Part shown: positions 24,156 to 32,924 of the stretch, one piece after another
How positions within the stretch are numbered: the stretch's first letter is position 1
How the letters are laid out: each line of letters begins with the position of its first letter
Source of the DNA: Burkholderia sp. 9120
Lineage (GTDB): Bacteria; Pseudomonadota; Gammaproteobacteria; Burkholderiales; Burkholderiaceae
Assembly: GCF_000745015.1 (NCBI RefSeq)
Contig: NZ_JQNA01000002.1
Coordinates: 3,348,001-3,412,000, forward strand
Direction of reading: 5' to 3'
DNA length: 64,000 nt
Position numbers and translations under genes: made by a program
The notes under the pieces: generated by a model
What the model was told of the DNA's origin: nothing
What the model saw: only the letters and a program-made list of their open reading frames with translations
The model's database searches: none

Positions 24156-25195
24156 ACCGGTTTCTGTCACTCGGTTTGCTGAAGAAACTGCTCGGCATGC
24201 TGACGCTTTATATCGCGGGATGCCTGGTGTTGACCTTCAGTGTGCCGGCTCACGCGGCGGCGCTGCAATGCACGATCAGCGGCTCGGCCGCGATCAGTTT
24301 CGGCACGCTGACGGTGCCGCGCGATACGCCCGTTGGCACCGCGATCGGCCCGGTGCAATCGTCGACGGTCGCGGTCAACTGTCCGTCGAATCCCGGCACG
24401 GTGCCGCCGTACAACAACGGTTGGTACATTCAGTATTACCCGCAACTGACGGGTAGCCCGGTGGCCGGCGTATGGAATACCGGCATTGCGGGTATCGGCA
24501 TTCGCGTGGTCGACGTGACCTACGGCAACCGGACGCTGTCGACGCTCAACGTGGGCAGCTGGAGCGACTTCGGCGCGCCGATCACCACGACCGCGGCGTT
24601 TCAGGGCAATTTCACGTTTAGCTATCAACTGGTCAAAACGGCCGCGCAGGTGACGAGCGGCGGCGCGATCAACATTCCGCAGTTGTTCACGCTGGTGAGT
24701 CACAACATTCCGTTGAACGTGACGTCGGCGGCGCTGGTGACGATTTCGGTGAACAACACCTCGATCGTGGCGACCACCTGTACGGTCACGACGCCGTCCG
24801 TCAGTGTGACTTTGCCGACCGTCAACGCCAGCGCGTTCACGTCGACCGGCACGACGGTGGGCAACACCGCGCTCAGCATCGGGCTCTCTTGCCAGGCCGG
24901 CGCGAACGTCTACGTGACCTTGACCGATGCGACCAATCCCGGCAATACCACCAGCAATCTGACGCTGGCGAGCGGGTCGACAGCGACGGGCGTGCAACTG
25001 CGTGTGTTGAACAGCGGCGGCACGGCGGTCAGCTTTGGACCCGACTCAGCGATAGCGGGCAATCCGAATCAGTGGCTGGTGGGCGCATCGGCGAGCACTA
25101 CGCGGATTCCGCTGACGGCGCAGTATATTTCGACGGGGACGGTGGGGCCGGGTACGGTGAAGGGGCTGGCGACCTTTACGATGAGTTATCAGTGA
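24152..25195 (+). CDS. Two-domain pilus tip subunit / adhesin (spore coat U type)
   Basis: The ATG at 24152 overlaps the usher stop and gives 347 residues. A signal peptide (about 1-38) is followed by two similar pilin-like domains, each starting near a Cys (LQCTISGSAAISFGTL and TTCTVTTPSVSVTLPT). These are of the spore-coat-U/fimbrial type. The last strand ends LATFTMSYQ, as expected for a subunit that accepts the chaperone. Being last in the operon and twice the length of the main pilin, it is probably the adhesive tip. The receptor is unknown. Confidence 0.82.
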   Translation: MNRFLSLGLLKKLLGMLTLYIAGCLVLTFSVPAHAAALQCTISGSAAISFGTLTVPRDTPVGTAIGPVQSSTVAVNCPSNPGTVPPYNNGWYIQYYPQLTGSPVAGVWNTGIAGIGIRVVDVTYGNRTLSTLNVGSWSDFGAPITTTAAFQGNFTFSYQLVKTAAQVTSGGAINIPQLFTLVSHNIPLNVTSAALVTISVNNTSIVATTCTVTTPSVSVTLPTVNASAFTSTGTTVGNTALSIGLSCQAGANVYVTLTDATNPGNTTSNLTLASGSTATGVQLRVLNSGGTAVSFGPDSAIAGNPNQWLVGASASTTRIPLTAQYISTGTVGPGTVKGLATFTMSYQ

Positions 25196-25252
25196 GCTTG
25201 CGTGCGCTTGCCTGACGGGTAGACCGAACACACCGTTGGACTTCCGCCCCGC

Positions 25253-25870
25253 CTAACCCGCCAGGTCGGAAAAATGAATGCTGGCCGCCTGGCAAGCTTC
25301 GGTAAAAACCGTGTCGTAGCTGGAGAAAAACACCGTGCGAGTTTCGCCCAGCAGGGTGAACAATTCCACCAGCACCGCACGCCCGGAGGCATCGAGTCCG
25401 CCGACCGGCTCATCCGCAATCAGCACGCTGGTTTCACCCAACACCGACGCCGTGAGGAAAATCTTCTTGCGCGTGCCGAACGACATCTGCTCGAAGCGTT
25501 TGTCGAGATGCGGCGTCAGTCCGAAACGGTCCGCCAGATCCAGCGCGGTGGCACCGACCGTGGTTTTTCTCGCGGTTGCCACGTCGTTCAGATACGCGCG
25601 GCCGGTTTGATCCGGATACGTCATGCAGTCTTCCGGCACATACGTCAGCACGTTTTGAGCGGCAAGCCGCGCGCTGCGCAGCGCGTGACCACCCATCCAG
25701 ACATCGCCCGAATCGGCTTCGATCGTGCCGGCCAGCACGCCGAGTAGCGTGGATTTGCCGCTGCCCGATTCGTCGTTCAACGCGACGCAGCCGGCCTGAC
25801 TCTCGTAGTGCAGTCCCTGAAAAATGACGCGTTCGCCGTAGCGCTTGCTGAGGTTGTCGAATCGGAGCAT
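25253..25870 (-). CDS. Orphan ABC-type ATPase with unusual catalytic motifs
   Basis: This 205-residue single ABC ATP-binding domain starts MLRFDNLSKRYGERVIFQGL. The Walker A site reads DESGSGKST: the first glycine of GxSGSGKST is Asp. The signature is MSFGTRKKIF in place of LSGGQ. Walker B and the following Asp are present (VLIADEPVGGLD), but the H-loop His is not obvious (FFSSYDTVF). No permease gene is adjacent. It may pair with a distant permease or be a weakly active ATPase with another role. It is divergent from the MFS gene with a 268-base gap. Confidence 0.78.
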   Translation of the reverse strand: MLRFDNLSKRYGERVIFQGLHYESQAGCVALNDESGSGKSTLLGVLAGTIEADSGDVWMGGHALRSARLAAQNVLTYVPEDCMTYPDQTGRAYLNDVATARKTTVGATALDLADRFGLTPHLDKRFEQMSFGTRKKIFLTASVLGETSVLIADEPVGGLDASGRAVLVELFTLLGETRTVFFSSYDTVFTEACQAASIHFSDLAG

Positions 25871-26138
25871 GGATTAAAACGGAGTCGGAGAAGAAGGGGG
25901 CTTCGCAGCGTGTCGGGCCGCACGGTCTCTTCATGAAATCGGTGTAGCCGGCGTGGCGCAAGTTTAGCAGCGCGGGCGGACGGCACGGGCGCGTGGGTAT
26001 GCGAACGCTTGCCGGCGCGGCACGGCGAATCGCTTCACGCGGTGTAAAGTTGCGCAAGGTCTGGCCGTTAAAGAAGTAAAGTTCGCCTTTGTTTTCCGCC
26101 TTCCCTGACTTTCCCGACGACTCCGTCCACCCGACCTC

Positions 26139-27449
26139 ATGCAAATTGCTGCCGGCAAAACGGCTCCGCCATCCCGTGCCGAACTCCGGCGTATCGTCGC
26201 CGCCATCGTGATCGGCAACGGCTTCGTTGCGTACGACTTCACCGTTTATAGCTTCTCCGCCGTGATAATCGGCAATCTGTTCTTTCCGTCGCATAGCCCC
26301 GCGTCGTCGTTGTTGCTCTCGCTCGCCACCTTCGGCGCCGGCTTCGTGATGCGTCCGCTCGGCGCGATCATGATCGGCCATATTGCCGACAACCGTGGCC
26401 GCAAAGCGGGCCTCACGGTCTCGCTCACGCTTATGACGCTCGGCACGTGGCTGATCGCCTGCCTGCCGGACTATGCGTCGATCGGGCCCGCCGCGACTGT
26501 GCTGATGGTCCTCGCACGGTTGATGCAGGGGCTCGCGGCGGGCGGCGAGATCGGTCCCGCGTCGGCTTCGCTGATGGAATCGGCCGCTTACCGCCAGCGT
26601 TGTTTCATGGTGAGCTGGCGCGGCGCGAGCCAGGGCGCGGCCGCCTTCGCCGCCGCGCTGGTCGGCGCGAGCGCCACGATGCTGCTGTCGCCCGCGGAAA
26701 TGCACGCGTGGGGCTGGCGCATTCCGTTCGTGCTGGGCGGCCTGATCGGCCCGGTCGGCTGGTATCTGCGCCGCCGCATGCCGGCGGCCGCGCCGCAGAA
26801 ACGCGCGCGGCTCTCGCCGGCGCGTATGTTCGCCGAGCATCCGCGTGCGCTGGTCTGCGGGCTGCTGATGATGGCCGCGCCTTCGGTGGGGATTTACCTT
26901 ACCGTGTTTTACATGCCGGCCTACCTGGTCCGAACACTGCAGCGGCCGCCGGCGATCAGCCTGTGGACCGCCTGCCTGTCCGGCCTCGTGATTCTCGTGG
27001 TGACGCCGCTCTTTGCGCGTGCAGCCGACCGGCTCGCGAGCCGCAAGACGCTGCAATACGCGTCGCTTGCGGCGTCGCTCGTTCTGGCGTGGCCGGCGTT
27101 CTGGGCACTGACCCACGGCGCGGCCAATCTGGTTGCGCTGGCAATCATCACGACTTACGTCGCGCTGGCCGTTAACAATGCCGGCCCCAGTTCGGTGCTG
27201 ATGATGGAAGCGCTGCCTGTGCACAGGCGCGCGGCCGGGCTAGCGGTGATTTACAGCTTTGGCGTGGTGCTGTTCGGCGGATTTTCGCCGTTCATCGTCA
27301 CCTGGCTGATCAACCGGACCGGCGATCCGATGGTGCCCGCGTGGTATCTGATGGCGGCGACGCTGCTGACGCTGGCCGCGTTGAAGGGCTTTCCCGAGCC
27401 GGCGACGCGCGGCGCGTGCAGCGCCTGCCCGTCGCAACCGTCGGCCTGA
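26139..27449 (+). CDS. MFS transporter (metabolite:H+ symporter type)
   Basis: This is a 436-residue, 12-helix inner-membrane transporter. The loop 2-3 motif is GHIADNRGRKAGL. Helix 1 contains GNGFVAYDFTVYSF, as in the ProP/citrate-type MHS group. RLMQGLAAGGEIGPASASLM is the matching helix 4 motif. It probably imports an organic acid, betaine or aromatic compound with protons. The AraC gene ends 21 bases away in the opposite direction and may control it. The ATG is at 26139; the first 20 residues are polar and cytosolic. Confidence 0.9.
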   Translation: MQIAAGKTAPPSRAELRRIVAAIVIGNGFVAYDFTVYSFSAVIIGNLFFPSHSPASSLLLSLATFGAGFVMRPLGAIMIGHIADNRGRKAGLTVSLTLMTLGTWLIACLPDYASIGPAATVLMVLARLMQGLAAGGEIGPASASLMESAAYRQRCFMVSWRGASQGAAAFAAALVGASATMLLSPAEMHAWGWRIPFVLGGLIGPVGWYLRRRMPAAAPQKRARLSPARMFAEHPRALVCGLLMMAAPSVGIYLTVFYMPAYLVRTLQRPPAISLWTACLSGLVILVVTPLFARAADRLASRKTLQYASLAASLVLAWPAFWALTHGAANLVALAIITTYVALAVNNAGPSSVLMMEALPVHRRAAGLAVIYSFGVVLFGGFSPFIVTWLINRTGDPMVPAWYLMAATLLTLAALKGFPEPATRGACSACPSQPSA

Positions 27450-27470
27450 TGGCCGGTGAACGGATGAACG

Positions 27471-28505
27471 CTACGCCGCGTTGCGCAGTTGCAGGTCCAG
27501 CGCGCGCAGGCGCATGTCCTGCGGACTCATGTCGAAGGCGCGGCGAAACGCGCGGGTAAAGTCGGACGCGCTCTGAAAACCGAGCCCGTAAGCGATTTCC
27601 GCGATCTGAAGGCCCGGAAAACGGACTAGTTCGTCCGCCGCCTCGCGCAACCGCCGGTTGCGGATCACTGCGCCTAACCCGCCTTCGTGCTCGAACCAGC
27701 GATAAATCGTTGCGCGTTTCAATTGCAGCGCCTGAACCACGCTGGTGGGCGTGAGCTCGCTCTGGTGCAGGTTTTTGTCGATGTAGCGGCGCACTTGTGC
27801 CATTACCGCGGTCTGCAGCGCGGCGCGGCTCGCGCCGGTCAACCGGGCGTGCTTGCCGAACGCGGCCACCAGCAACTGGCCGCCGGCCTGCAAGGCTTCG
27901 ATCGCGCCGGCAGGGTCGAGCGTGGGTATTTCGCGGGCGAGCGCCGTCATATGGTCGAGTACGAGGCCGGTCAGCGGCGAGCCCTGTTCGACGATGCGGC
28001 CGTGAATGGCCGGGCCGTCCAGCTCCTGATCGACGAGCGCGGCCGGCACGAACAGGCTCAGCAGGCGCGACGCCGGGCGGTCGGCGCGAAACGGCTGGTT
28101 CAGGTCGAACGCCACGATGCCTTGTACCGAGCCCGTGGCACTGCGTTTCTTCTGCATGCCGGTGACGTGGCCGACTTCGCCCTCCACGAACAGTTGAAAC
28201 ACGTAATCGCGTCGTGTGTCGGTAGAGACGCGGGCGACCGAGCGCTCCAACTGCATCGAATCGGTGCGGCAGTCGGTAAACACCATGCCGCCGACCGCAT
28301 ACAGATCGATTTCGCCGCGAAATCCGCGGCCAATCTGTTCTTTCGACGGCGGCGCGTCGACCACGTGCCCCACCCGCTCGCGCCACGCCAACGCCTGCTT
28401 CTGCGTGGCGACGCCGCGCGTGCTGAAACGGCTCGTGGAAATCGACGAGCGCGAATCGGCTGCGGCGGCCGCGGCCAGATGCGGGGGCAAGGAGCGCTGA
28501 TTCAT
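27471..28505 (-). CDS. AraC-family transcriptional regulator
   Basis: The start at 28505 gives 344 residues; an in-frame codon at 28613 would add 36 unrelated residues. The N-terminal half is an AraC-binding-like-2 ligand domain (GFRGEIDLYAVGGMVFTDC). The last 100 residues hold the double helix-turn-helix, with LQIAEIAYGLGFQSASDFTR and FRRAFDMSPQDMR. It is convergent with the MFS gene and divergent from the small coiled-coil gene. It probably responds to the MFS substrate, by neighbourhood only. An inverted repeat at 28601 lies in its upstream region. Confidence 0.9.
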   Translation of the reverse strand: MNQRSLPPHLAAAAAADSRSSISTSRFSTRGVATQKQALAWRERVGHVVDAPPSKEQIGRGFRGEIDLYAVGGMVFTDCRTDSMQLERSVARVSTDTRRDYVFQLFVEGEVGHVTGMQKKRSATGSVQGIVAFDLNQPFRADRPASRLLSLFVPAALVDQELDGPAIHGRIVEQGSPLTGLVLDHMTALAREIPTLDPAGAIEALQAGGQLLVAAFGKHARLTGASRAALQTAVMAQVRRYIDKNLHQSELTPTSVVQALQLKRATIYRWFEHEGGLGAVIRNRRLREAADELVRFPGLQIAEIAYGLGFQSASDFTRAFRRAFDMSPQDMRLRALDLQLRNAA

Positions 28506-28600
28506 GAATAGCTTGCTGCGAACGGGAAAAGCATTTCCGGCGGGGAGACGGCGGCGAGCACGTATTTTTGCACACCGTCGGCCAAAACTGAGACGTATGG

Positions 28601-28626
28601 TAAAGCGTGTCAAAAATTTTGCTTTA
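28601..28626. promoter_or_regulatory. Inverted repeat upstream of the AraC gene
   Basis: TAAAGC (28601-28606) and GCTTTA (28621-28626) form a 6-bp dyad with a 14-base AT-rich spacer that includes AAAATTTT. It lies about 96 bases before the AraC start, a plausible autoregulatory position. Short arms make chance possible. Confidence 0.3.
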
Positions 28627-28796
28627 TCGTCACATGATTAGATGCAGATCGTTTTCGCTGATGGCGCGGCAGATTGATCGACCGTTGCCCCGTGCTGGAA
28701 CCGCAGCTGCGCGTGAAGAAAGCGCCGTCCGCCATACGCGGCGCAATGGGCGCGAGGTCCATGCTTTGCCGGCTGGCATTTCACGGGGAACGAAAG

Positions 28797-29081
28797 ATGA
28801 GCGGCACGAACAGGCAATCCTCCGCGCAACGCGGCGGTCTGCGTCCGTCCAGTTTGGTGGACAGCCAATTGCAGCATCTTGAGAACGTGGTGGAGTTTGT
28901 GACGCGTGGGGACGCGTCCGGCGCGCAGCACACGCTCGACCACGAGTACTGGGAAAAGCGCATTCGTGCGCTGGAAGAAACCCACGAGTTGATTAACAGC
29001 CAGCGGCAGCGCATCACGAAGCTGCTTGCGCGGCTGGTGACTGAGGCGCAGGTGGGCCGGCAAAACCGGTCGGCCGCCTGA
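28797..29081 (+). CDS. Small coiled-coil hypothetical protein
   Basis: The ATG at 28797 gives 94 residues; a GGGGAA site lies upstream. There is no signal peptide or membrane helix. The middle and end are amphipathic helices (LQHLENVVEFVTRGD, ALEETHELINSQRQRITKLL) that could form a coiled coil. The protein is charged and Gln/Glu/Arg-rich. No family is recognised. It stands alone between the AraC gene and a long non-coding stretch. Confidence 0.6.
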   Translation: MSGTNRQSSAQRGGLRPSSLVDSQLQHLENVVEFVTRGDASGAQHTLDHEYWEKRIRALEETHELINSQRQRITKLLARLVTEAQVGRQNRSAA

Positions 29082-29345
29082 GCTACGAAATAACAGAGTC
29101 GCAAAGACCGGGGGCAGTAGCTGTGTAGTAGGGGACCAAACGATGCTCACGGGCATCGGTAGTACAAGTCGAGGAACCTGAGAGAAAGTGGCGATGATGC
29201 GAACGGGCCCAAAGAGGCCCGTCGCACATCGACCCCATCATTCGCCCATCGTGGCACCGTGCCCCAATAAATAAAAAATCCACGCGTGCAGTAATTTCGA
29301 CCGCTTTTAAATAGGGCGCGGACTAATAGTAAGTATCCAGAATAC

Positions 29346-29361
29346 GCGCTAAATTTAGCGC
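29346..29361. promoter_or_regulatory. 16-bp perfect palindrome
   Basis: GCGCTAAATTTAGCGC is fully self-complementary and lies about 297 bases before the FtsH-like start. It may be an operator for a dimeric repressor. There is no nearby regulator to assign. Confidence 0.45.
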
Positions 29362-29624
29362 TGATAAACTGTGCGCCGGAGCAGGACGCCGGGCCTTGAC
29401 AGGCGCCGTTCGCTCCCCGAAATCCGGCCGCCTGAAATCGCCGGATAGACGGTAGAAACAGGCTTTTTCCCCGATTTTGAACGCGTGCCGACACGGCATA
29501 CTAGCCCGTGTCCGAAGCGCAAAAAGGGACGCATGATTGGTTGTCCTGTCTTCCATTCATGCACGGTGTCGTATCGATCGATTCCCCTCGCCAACCTCTA
29601 CCCACCTGATTTTGGCCAGTATCA

Positions 29625-29646
29625 GGGCTCGCCTGAGCCCGTTTTT
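29625..29646 (+). terminator. Terminator-like hairpin in the FtsH-like gene leader
   Basis: GGGCTC (29625-29630), loop GCCT, GAGCCC (29635-29640), then GTTTTT. It ends 11 bases before the ATG at 29658, and GGAAG just after it may serve as the ribosome site. The form is that of an intrinsic terminator, which suggests either a short upstream transcript or attenuation of the gene. Confidence 0.6.
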
Positions 29647-29657
29647 GGAAGTGACTC

Positions 29658-31562
29658 ATGAAGCCGGGAAAGAACTCGCTTGAGAAAAAACGCGCACGCA
29701 GAACCGCCATGGCGATCGGCGCGGCGTTGATCGTGGCATTGCTCGCGTTCAGTGTGTGGCATTTTCAGCAGCGCACCGCGCAGGCCGTGCCGGCGCTGAC
29801 AGGCGTCGCGAAACAGATGCGACAGGACCCGTCCGCATGGGCTCACGAAGAGAAAGACGCTTCGCAAATGCTGCGCGATGTTCGCGATGGCAACGTCGCG
29901 GCGGTCGGCGTGAGTCCGAGTGCGATTCTGGTGTCGAGGCGCGACGGGGCGAAGTATTTCGTCACCGACCACAACGCGACTTTCTCGCACGCGCTGCTGC
30001 TCGGTGAGCCCAGCTCGAATCAGGCCGCCGCGTATCAACTCGTCTGGCTACCCGACGCGGACATTCGCACGGGGGCGTCGCGCTGGATTCCGGTTTTCGA
30101 TCAGGTGCGCGACGCCATTAGTCTGCTGCTGCCGTTGCTGCTGATCGGCGGCATGGTGTGGTTCATGCGCCGCGAAATGCGCGGCGGCGCTTCGCTGCTG
30201 AACAAGGCGCCCACGCTGCGCTTCGACGACGTGATCGGCGCCGGCGAAGCGAAGGCGGCGCTCGCCGATATTCGCGGCTACCTGTCCGACCCGAAGCAGT
30301 TCACGTCGATGGGCGTGCGCGCGCCGTGCGGCATTCTGATGGTAGGCGGCCCGGGCGTTGGCAAGACGCGGCTCGCGCAGGCGCTGGCCGGCGAATGCGG
30401 CGCGAGTTTTATCTCGATCACGGGCAGTTATTTCAGTGCGAAGTACTATGGCGTCGGCATTCAGAAGGTCAAGCATCTGTTCGAACTGGCGCGCAAGAAT
30501 GCGCCCACGGTGATCTTCATCGACGAAGCCGACGGTCTCGCCAAACGCACCGATACCGGCGGCGGTCCGGTCGAAGCGGAGAGCAACCGCATCATCAATC
30601 AACTGCTGGCGGAGATGGACGGCTTCGCGTCGAACGAAGGCGTCATCATCGTTGCGGCGACCAATCACCCCGACAATCTCGACGAAGCGTTGCGCCGGCC
30701 GGGCCGTTTCGACCGCACCGTGCAGGTCCGTTTGCCGGATCGCGAAGACCGCGCGAAGATTTTCCGCTTCTACGCGGAGCGGCTGAAATCGAAGTCCGCC
30801 GACATCGACTACGACCAACTCGCGCGACTCACTACCGGCCTGTCGCCGGCCACGGTCGCGATGGTGGTGAACCAGGCGGGGCTGGTCGCGCGCAAAGCCG
30901 GCGACGTCGAAATCGCGTCGAAGCATTTCATGGAAGCGATCAAGATTGCCCGTATCGGCGACGTGAGCGGCGCCGAGCGCGCGTTGAGCGAAGACGAACG
31001 CACGCGCATTGCCGTGCATGAGGCGGGGCATGGCCTGGTCGCCGCGCTGCTCGGCACCGGCGTGCTGGAAGAGGTCACGATTCTGCCGCGCGGCGGCGCG
31101 TTGGGCGTCGCGCTGATCACCAAGGCGCAAGACAAGCATCTGTATCGCGAGACCGAGATTCGCAATGAAATCCAGGTGTTGCTCGGCGGCCGCAACGCTG
31201 AAATTTTGAGGTTTTCCGAAGCATCGAGCGGGGCCGCGTCGGACTTGCAGGAGGCCTCGCGCATCAGTCTCGACATGGTGTCGAAGTTCGGCTTCAACCG
31301 CGATGGCGATCTGTTCAGCCTCGCGGCGCTGCCGTCGCAGTACGCGGGCCTGCAAATGAAGAGCGCGATCGAACACGCGAACGTGCTGCTCAAGGAATTG
31401 AACGAGTTGTGCTTTGGGCTATTGCACGCGTATGAACCCGTGCTGCGTGCTATCGCCGACGAATTGCTGGAACAGGAGACCGTTCCCGGAGAGACAGTTT
31501 ACCGGCTGATCCGGGAACACAAAAGCACGCTCAAAATCGTGCATGAGCCGGCTGCGGCTTAA
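29658..31562 (+). CDS. FtsH-like membrane AAA+ zinc protease
   Basis: This 634-residue protein has two N-terminal membrane helices (about 17-37 and 153-172) around a periplasmic domain. An AAA+ module follows with Walker A GGPGVGKT, Walker B VIFIDEADG and the second region of homology RRPGRFDRTVQV. The protease domain carries HEAGH (about residue 455) and a later Asp in SGAASDLQEAS as the likely third zinc ligand. It is a paralogue rather than the main FtsH: Walker A and pore (KYYGVG) differ from the usual GPPGTGKT and FVGVGA. It should degrade membrane or soluble proteins. The leader before it is unusually long and structured. Confidence 0.9.
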   Translation: MKPGKNSLEKKRARRTAMAIGAALIVALLAFSVWHFQQRTAQAVPALTGVAKQMRQDPSAWAHEEKDASQMLRDVRDGNVAAVGVSPSAILVSRRDGAKYFVTDHNATFSHALLLGEPSSNQAAAYQLVWLPDADIRTGASRWIPVFDQVRDAISLLLPLLLIGGMVWFMRREMRGGASLLNKAPTLRFDDVIGAGEAKAALADIRGYLSDPKQFTSMGVRAPCGILMVGGPGVGKTRLAQALAGECGASFISITGSYFSAKYYGVGIQKVKHLFELARKNAPTVIFIDEADGLAKRTDTGGGPVEAESNRIINQLLAEMDGFASNEGVIIVAATNHPDNLDEALRRPGRFDRTVQVRLPDREDRAKIFRFYAERLKSKSADIDYDQLARLTTGLSPATVAMVVNQAGLVARKAGDVEIASKHFMEAIKIARIGDVSGAERALSEDERTRIAVHEAGHGLVAALLGTGVLEEVTILPRGGALGVALITKAQDKHLYRETEIRNEIQVLLGGRNAEILRFSEASSGAASDLQEASRISLDMVSKFGFNRDGDLFSLAALPSQYAGLQMKSAIEHANVLLKELNELCFGLLHAYEPVLRAIADELLEQETVPGETVYRLIREHKSTLKIVHEPAAA

Positions 31563-31576
31563 CCGGTCTCTACTTT

Positions 31577-31834
31577 TCAGGCGAAGTCGGACGGACCCGG
31601 CGATGGCACGCCAGCGGGCGTGTCGGTTTCACCTAACGGGTTGCCGTCGTCGTCACCATCGCCTTTGGCTGGCGGAGGCGTTTCACCCTTTGGCGGCAGT
31701 GGCTGATCGAGGCCGGGCTCGACGGGCGTGGGAATGGCGTCGCCGATTGGCTTGGAGATTTCCGTAGGCGGGCTGCCGGGGTCTTCATCGGCCCGGCGTT
31801 CGGGCTCGTTCGGAAATTGGGTCAGGTTGGTCAC
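31577..31834 (-). CDS. Small acidic proline-rich protein
   Basis: GTG at 31834 with AGGAG eight bases upstream gives 85 residues; an ATG at 31867 is less well placed. The sequence is acidic, Pro/Gly/Asp-rich and probably disordered (PPPAKGDGDDDGNP). It has no signal peptide or membrane helix. No family is recognised. It lies 14 bases from the convergent FtsH-like gene. Low-complexity proteins of this kind can be missed or over-called; codon use suits the neighbours. Confidence 0.5.
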   Translation of the reverse strand: MTNLTQFPNEPERRADEDPGSPPTEISKPIGDAIPTPVEPGLDQPLPPKGETPPPAKGDGDDDGNPLGETDTPAGVPSPGPSDFA

Positions 31835-31940
31835 GACGACTCTCCTGCTGGTAAGGGCAATACCCATTAGTCAGCAAGGCGTGTACCAGACACATTCGTC
31901 TAACCAACCCGCGCGGTTCGAAGCCGGATATAAAAACAGC

Positions 31941-32735
31941 CTATAAAACGCCGGATTTCCAGATCATCTGCGCGGCGGCTGCCACCACGAACACCAGCAC
32001 CAGCGCTCGGAACGCCGTGGGCGGCAGCCGGTCGCGCAACGGCCGCACCAGCAGCATGCCCACGATTACCGGCACGCTCGCGCACGCCGAGATAAGCAGA
32101 TCGGTCCAACTGGCATGTGCGCCGCCGCTCAACGCGAGCACCAGCGTGATGATCGACACCACCAGAATGATCGCGATCTGCTTGGTGAACACTTTCCCCG
32201 TGGCGCCCGTGGCGATCAGATACATCGCCAGCAAAGGGCCCGGCACCGACGCAATGCTCTCCATCAAAGCCGCACCGAAACCCAGCACGAACCCGGCGGG
32301 CTTCGCCCACCGCGGCGACAGCGTCAAACGCGGCGTAGCCAGCAGCAACAGCGCGGCGATCATCAGAAACGCGCCCGCGGCCGCCTGCGCGCGATGCGGC
32401 GCCAGCGAAATCAGCACGGTTACGCCGACGATATTGCCGATCACCGTGCCGACCAGCGGCGCCGCGATGCGCCGCACCGTGGGCAGCAGATTGCCGCCTT
32501 CCAGCGCCTGCGGGATATTGCCGAGAATGATCGGCATCGACAGCAGCAGCACCGCGCTTTTGATAGGCAGAAAGTGGCTGAGAATCGGCATCGCGACGAG
32601 CGGCACGCCGATGCTGACCACGCCCTTGACCATGCCGCCCAGCAATAGCGCGACGACGATACCCAGCAACGTGTAGAAGTCTAGCGCCTGCAGGCTCGGA
32701 CCGAGCACGCCGTCGGCGAAATTGAAATGGAACAT
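31941..32735 (-). CDS. TauE/SafE-family membrane transporter
   Basis: This 264-residue protein has eight hydrophobic helices and two repeats of the TauE/SafE (DUF81) family. The first repeat has LLLGGMVKGVVSIGVPLVAM and the second GFVLGFGAALMESIASVPGP. Members export or import sulfite, sulfoacetate or related anions; the substrate here is unknown. It stands alone, with about 200 bases of non-coding DNA after its promoter side, and is co-directional with the acyltransferase gene upstream. Confidence 0.88.
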   Translation of the reverse strand: MFHFNFADGVLGPSLQALDFYTLLGIVVALLLGGMVKGVVSIGVPLVAMPILSHFLPIKSAVLLLSMPIILGNIPQALEGGNLLPTVRRIAAPLVGTVIGNIVGVTVLISLAPHRAQAAAGAFLMIAALLLLATPRLTLSPRWAKPAGFVLGFGAALMESIASVPGPLLAMYLIATGATGKVFTKQIAIILVVSIITLVLALSGGAHASWTDLLISACASVPVIVGMLLVRPLRDRLPPTAFRALVLVFVVAAAAQMIWKSGVL

Positions 32736-32924
32736 CGTTGAGATCCGCGAGCCGGCCGCGCGCAGACGATCACAGGATGTCGCGCGGGCAGTGGCGTGTT
32801 GTTATCGGTCGGCCGGTTCAATGCCCGCGGATCGCGCAAGAGAGGAAGCAGCCGTTCAGTGAGGCCGCATGATACCGCGCCGTTGCTCGCGTCGCTTGCA
32901 AGTGAAACGTAAGCCAGGCTTGCG

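Larger units (their letters stand above)
29082..29657 (+). other. 576-base non-coding stretch before the FtsH-like gene
   Basis: No credible gene fits here. It contains a near-perfect long stem around 29199-29226 (TGCGAACGGGCC facing GGCCCGTCGCA), a 16-bp palindrome at 29346-29361, and a terminator-like hairpin at 29625-29646 just before the FtsH-like ATG. Base composition is less GC-rich than the flanks (for example TAAATAAAAAATCC at 29266). The layout fits a structured leader, a small RNA with its own terminator, or a regulated promoter region. Confidence 0.6.

Noticed and set aside
29396..29401. TTGACA as a -35 element for the FtsH-like gene or a small RNA
   Set aside because: No acceptable -10 hexamer lies 16-18 bases downstream (GAAATC there).
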